Of a DNA stretch of 20,852 bases, positions 14,673 to 20,852 are shown piece by piece. The notes beneath the pieces are model-generated. The model did no database searches and was not told the DNA's origin. It saw nothing but the letters and a program-made list of their open reading frames with translations. The DNA is from a virus: the IMG/VR virus record IMGVR_UViG_3300025840_000328, positions 1 to 20,852 of that record; one strand, written 5' to 3'. Each line of letters starts with the position of its first letter. The first letter of the stretch is position 1. The translations under genes were made by a program, and so were the position numbers.

Positions 14673-16766
14673 ATGGCGAATAAAGACGTTAACGTCAATA
14701 TTAAGACGAAGGCGGACACGTCTGGTCTGGATAAAACGGCCAAAGCGATCGACAACGTCGAGAAGGAAGCGAAGGAGGCAGAAGGTTGGGCCGATCGCCT
14801 GGCCAACAAATTAAAGGGTTTAGGCGATAAGGTTCCTGGCGAAACCCGCATAGGCGGTTTTTTCCAGGGGATAACAAAGGGCGCATCGGGCGCCGTTTTG
14901 AAGATAGGCGCGGTCACGGCTGCGTTGACGGGACTTTTCAAACTCGTCAAAACTGGCATCGGCAATGTTTCTCTAGCTGAAGACATCGAGGCGAGCTTGA
15001 CCACTCTGCTCGGATCAGCAGAGGCGGCGCAAAAGCGTCTCAAAGAAATTCAAGACTTCGCGGCTGAAACGCCGCTTTCGATCGGCGGGCTAGCAACTGC
15101 CTCGAGGCAACTCGAAACGCTGACGGGCGGAGCGATGGGAGCCGCCGACTCCCTGCGCTTGATCGGCAACGCTGCCGCCATCGCGCAGCGCCCCGGCGAA
15201 TCGCTCGACATGACGATCCAGAATGTGGCGCTGCATGTCGGCCGGCTCAACGCTGCATTGACCAGCGGTCAAGGGACGATCGGGGAATCCGTCATGCGGA
15301 TGCAAGAGCTTGGCTTAATGGCACCGGAGCTTGCGTTTGAGCTGCGCAAGCTTCATGAGGAAGGGGGGCGCGGGGCCGAGGCATGGGGAATCCTTGAGGC
15401 ATCGTTGCAGAGGTTTGACGGCGAGATGGAACGCCGGTCCAAGACGATCTCTGGCAAAACAAGCACGCTGGCGGATTCCTGGCGGATGCTAACGGCTGCG
15501 GTTTCAAAGCCGCTCGCTCCTTTCGTAAAGGCGTCACTGTCTGCCGCCACTGTGACTTTGAATGGTCTTCGAGTCGCCATCGAGGGAGTCACCAGTGCTT
15601 TCGGGTTAATCCCCAGGCTAGCGCAAAAGGCCGGCGATAGCATGGCAAAAGCTGCGGACACCGCCACCGCCGCCACAGCTGATCTGAACGCAGCGATCGC
15701 AGATGGCGCCGAGCGAGCGGCCGAGACTGTCGACAACTTGGCAGCATCCTATGACCGGGTGGATGCGCGAGTGGCGCAGAGCATCAAGCGCCAGCAGGCC
15801 TTGAACAAGGCGCGGTTGAACCTGCGCCTCTTGGAAATCGAAACGGACGATTCGCTCAGCGAGGTAGCCAAAGCGCAGAAGTCAGGCGCCGCTCGGAAAG
15901 CGGCTGGCGAGCGTTCGCGAAAAATCGAAGAAAAGGCAGTAGAAGGGCGGATTTCGCGCGTTGAGCGAGAGCGGGCGGCGCAGGTTTCAGCGATCGGCGC
16001 GAGTGAGCAGGAAGCGAATCGGCTAACCAATGAAATTGAGAAGCTGCGAAAAGCGCTTGAGGTTCTGGGACCAGCTCGACAAGCGAATGTTGCCCGCATC
16101 AATAAGGACATTGAAAAGATTGATCAATTGTTGGCTAGCATTCCTTTTGGATTAAAGGATGATCCTCTCACGGCGGGGACTGTATCCCGAGCCGCTCGCA
16201 AAAGGCGGGAAGAATTGATCGGCGAGCGGGAAGACATTAAGCGCAGCGTGGCCCCCAGCATTCGCGATCCCGAAAAGCGCGCAAGCGCAGAGGCGGAACT
16301 GGCCGCGTTGCAAGAGGCTAAAGCGACTGAAATGGCCCGAGCGAATGAATTGCAATCAGCGCTTGCAAACAGCCAGGTGCAATACCAGCGAGAGTTGCAA
16401 GGCTTGCGCGATGAATTGTTTTTCGTCCGAGAGATGGCGAATATACAGCGTCAGGCTGAATCCATCAAAACGCAGCAAGGCGAAGCGAGAGCGAGAGAAT
16501 CTCTTTCAAATGCAGATTTCACGACTCGAGCCGCTGCGGCTGAACCGATTTCAGCCGCCGCCTTGGGAGGATCTACAGCCGCCGCTGAACTGAAGCGGAC
16601 CAGGGAAGGGCTAGAGCAAACTCGCTCGGCGGCTGCGGCGCTAGCGCAAACGGTGGATGGCCTTGATGGGTTGCCGATCATTCTGGGTAATGTCGCCAAT
16701 CAACTTTCAGCGCTGAAAGCGGGACTAGATAGAGTTGGCGAACAGGTGAAAAATAACCGTAAATAG
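14673..16766 (+). CDS. Tail tape measure protein
   Basis: A 697-residue tape measure, the protein that sets tail length and leaves with the DNA. The N-terminus is helical and charged (D-K-T-A-K-A-I-D-N-V-E-K-E-A-K). A hydrophobic segment follows at about 72-92 (A-S-G-A-V-L-K-I-G-A-V-T-A-A-L-T-G-L-F). The family core F-A-A-E-T-P-L-S-I-G-G-L-A-T-A-S-R-Q-L-E (about 129-148) is typical, as is A-D-S-L-R-L-I-G-N-A-A-A-I. The remaining two-thirds is a long Ala/Glu/Arg-rich coiled coil. At about 1.5 angstroms per residue it predicts a tail near 105 nm. The gene runs to three bases before the hub gene. Confidence 0.88.
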   Translation: MANKDVNVNIKTKADTSGLDKTAKAIDNVEKEAKEAEGWADRLANKLKGLGDKVPGETRIGGFFQGITKGASGAVLKIGAVTAALTGLFKLVKTGIGNVSLAEDIEASLTTLLGSAEAAQKRLKEIQDFAAETPLSIGGLATASRQLETLTGGAMGAADSLRLIGNAAAIAQRPGESLDMTIQNVALHVGRLNAALTSGQGTIGESVMRMQELGLMAPELAFELRKLHEEGGRGAEAWGILEASLQRFDGEMERRSKTISGKTSTLADSWRMLTAAVSKPLAPFVKASLSAATVTLNGLRVAIEGVTSAFGLIPRLAQKAGDSMAKAADTATAATADLNAAIADGAERAAETVDNLAASYDRVDARVAQSIKRQQALNKARLNLRLLEIETDDSLSEVAKAQKSGAARKAAGERSRKIEEKAVEGRISRVERERAAQVSAIGASEQEANRLTNEIEKLRKALEVLGPARQANVARINKDIEKIDQLLASIPFGLKDDPLTAGTVSRAARKRREELIGEREDIKRSVAPSIRDPEKRASAEAELAALQEAKATEMARANELQSALANSQVQYQRELQGLRDELFFVREMANIQRQAESIKTQQGEARARESLSNADFTTRAAAAEPISAAALGGSTAAAELKRTREGLEQTRSAAAALAQTVDGLDGLPIILGNVANQLSALKAGLDRVGEQVKNNRK

Positions 16767-20852
<4,086 letters not shown>

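Overview
The window is most of the structural (late) operon of a tailed phage or prophage. All 21 convincing genes are on the + strand, tightly packed, and often joined by ATGA/TTGA/TGATG overlaps. The head genes are of the Mu kind: gpF-like minor head protein, gp28-like terminase, DUF935 portal, gpG-like protein, gpI-like protease with scaffold, capsid cement protein, major capsid protein, gp36-like and gp37-like proteins. No tail-sheath gene lies before the tail tube, so the particle was probably siphovirus-like: a Mu-type head on a long non-contractile tail. The tape measure of 697 residues would suggest a tail of about 0.1 um. The host cannot be read directly. Moderate GC, the poor Shine-Dalgarno signals before many genes, and protein styles I associate with prophages of the Verrucomicrobiota/PVC group make that a weak inference only.

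Layout. 1-424: no convincing gene. It holds inverted AGTGTCA sites around an (AT)10 tract, a 9-bp tandem repeat, and two hairpins (one with a perfect G9/C9 stem) between 11-bp direct repeats. 425-685: a short ORF resembling the N-terminus of tyrosine integrases, overlapping the next gene. 678-3248: minor head protein, small and large terminase. 3298-5723: a fibre with a C1q/TNF-like tip and three small genes, one a single-span membrane protein. 5729-9811: portal, gpG-like protein, holin-like protein, SAM methyltransferase, and protease/scaffold. 9835-12226: cement protein, major capsid protein and two head-tail connection genes. 12229-13608: a second fibre-like protein and a small partner. 13653-16766: tail tube, an unknown tail gene and the tape measure. 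16770 to the window end: one open frame of at least 1361 codons.

That last gene is the most unusual thing here. About 780 residues that look like a tail hub or baseplate protein run straight into collagen-like Gly-X-Y repeats (mostly Gly-Pro-Thr). These are then interspersed with at least four small modules resembling carbohydrate-binding modules of family 5/12. The junction between collagen and the first module carries a Gly-Pro-Cys-Cys motif like the cystine knot of type III collagen. The protein looks like a flexible, repeat-variable receptor-binding string at the tail tip.

The genes fit one assembly line. Terminase packages DNA through the portal into a shell built by capsid protein, cement protein and protease/scaffold. 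The connectors join the tail, whose length is set by the tape measure. The hub/collagen protein and the two fibres provide adhesion. No endolysin, replication gene, complete integrase, repressor, tRNA, rRNA or CRISPR array is visible.
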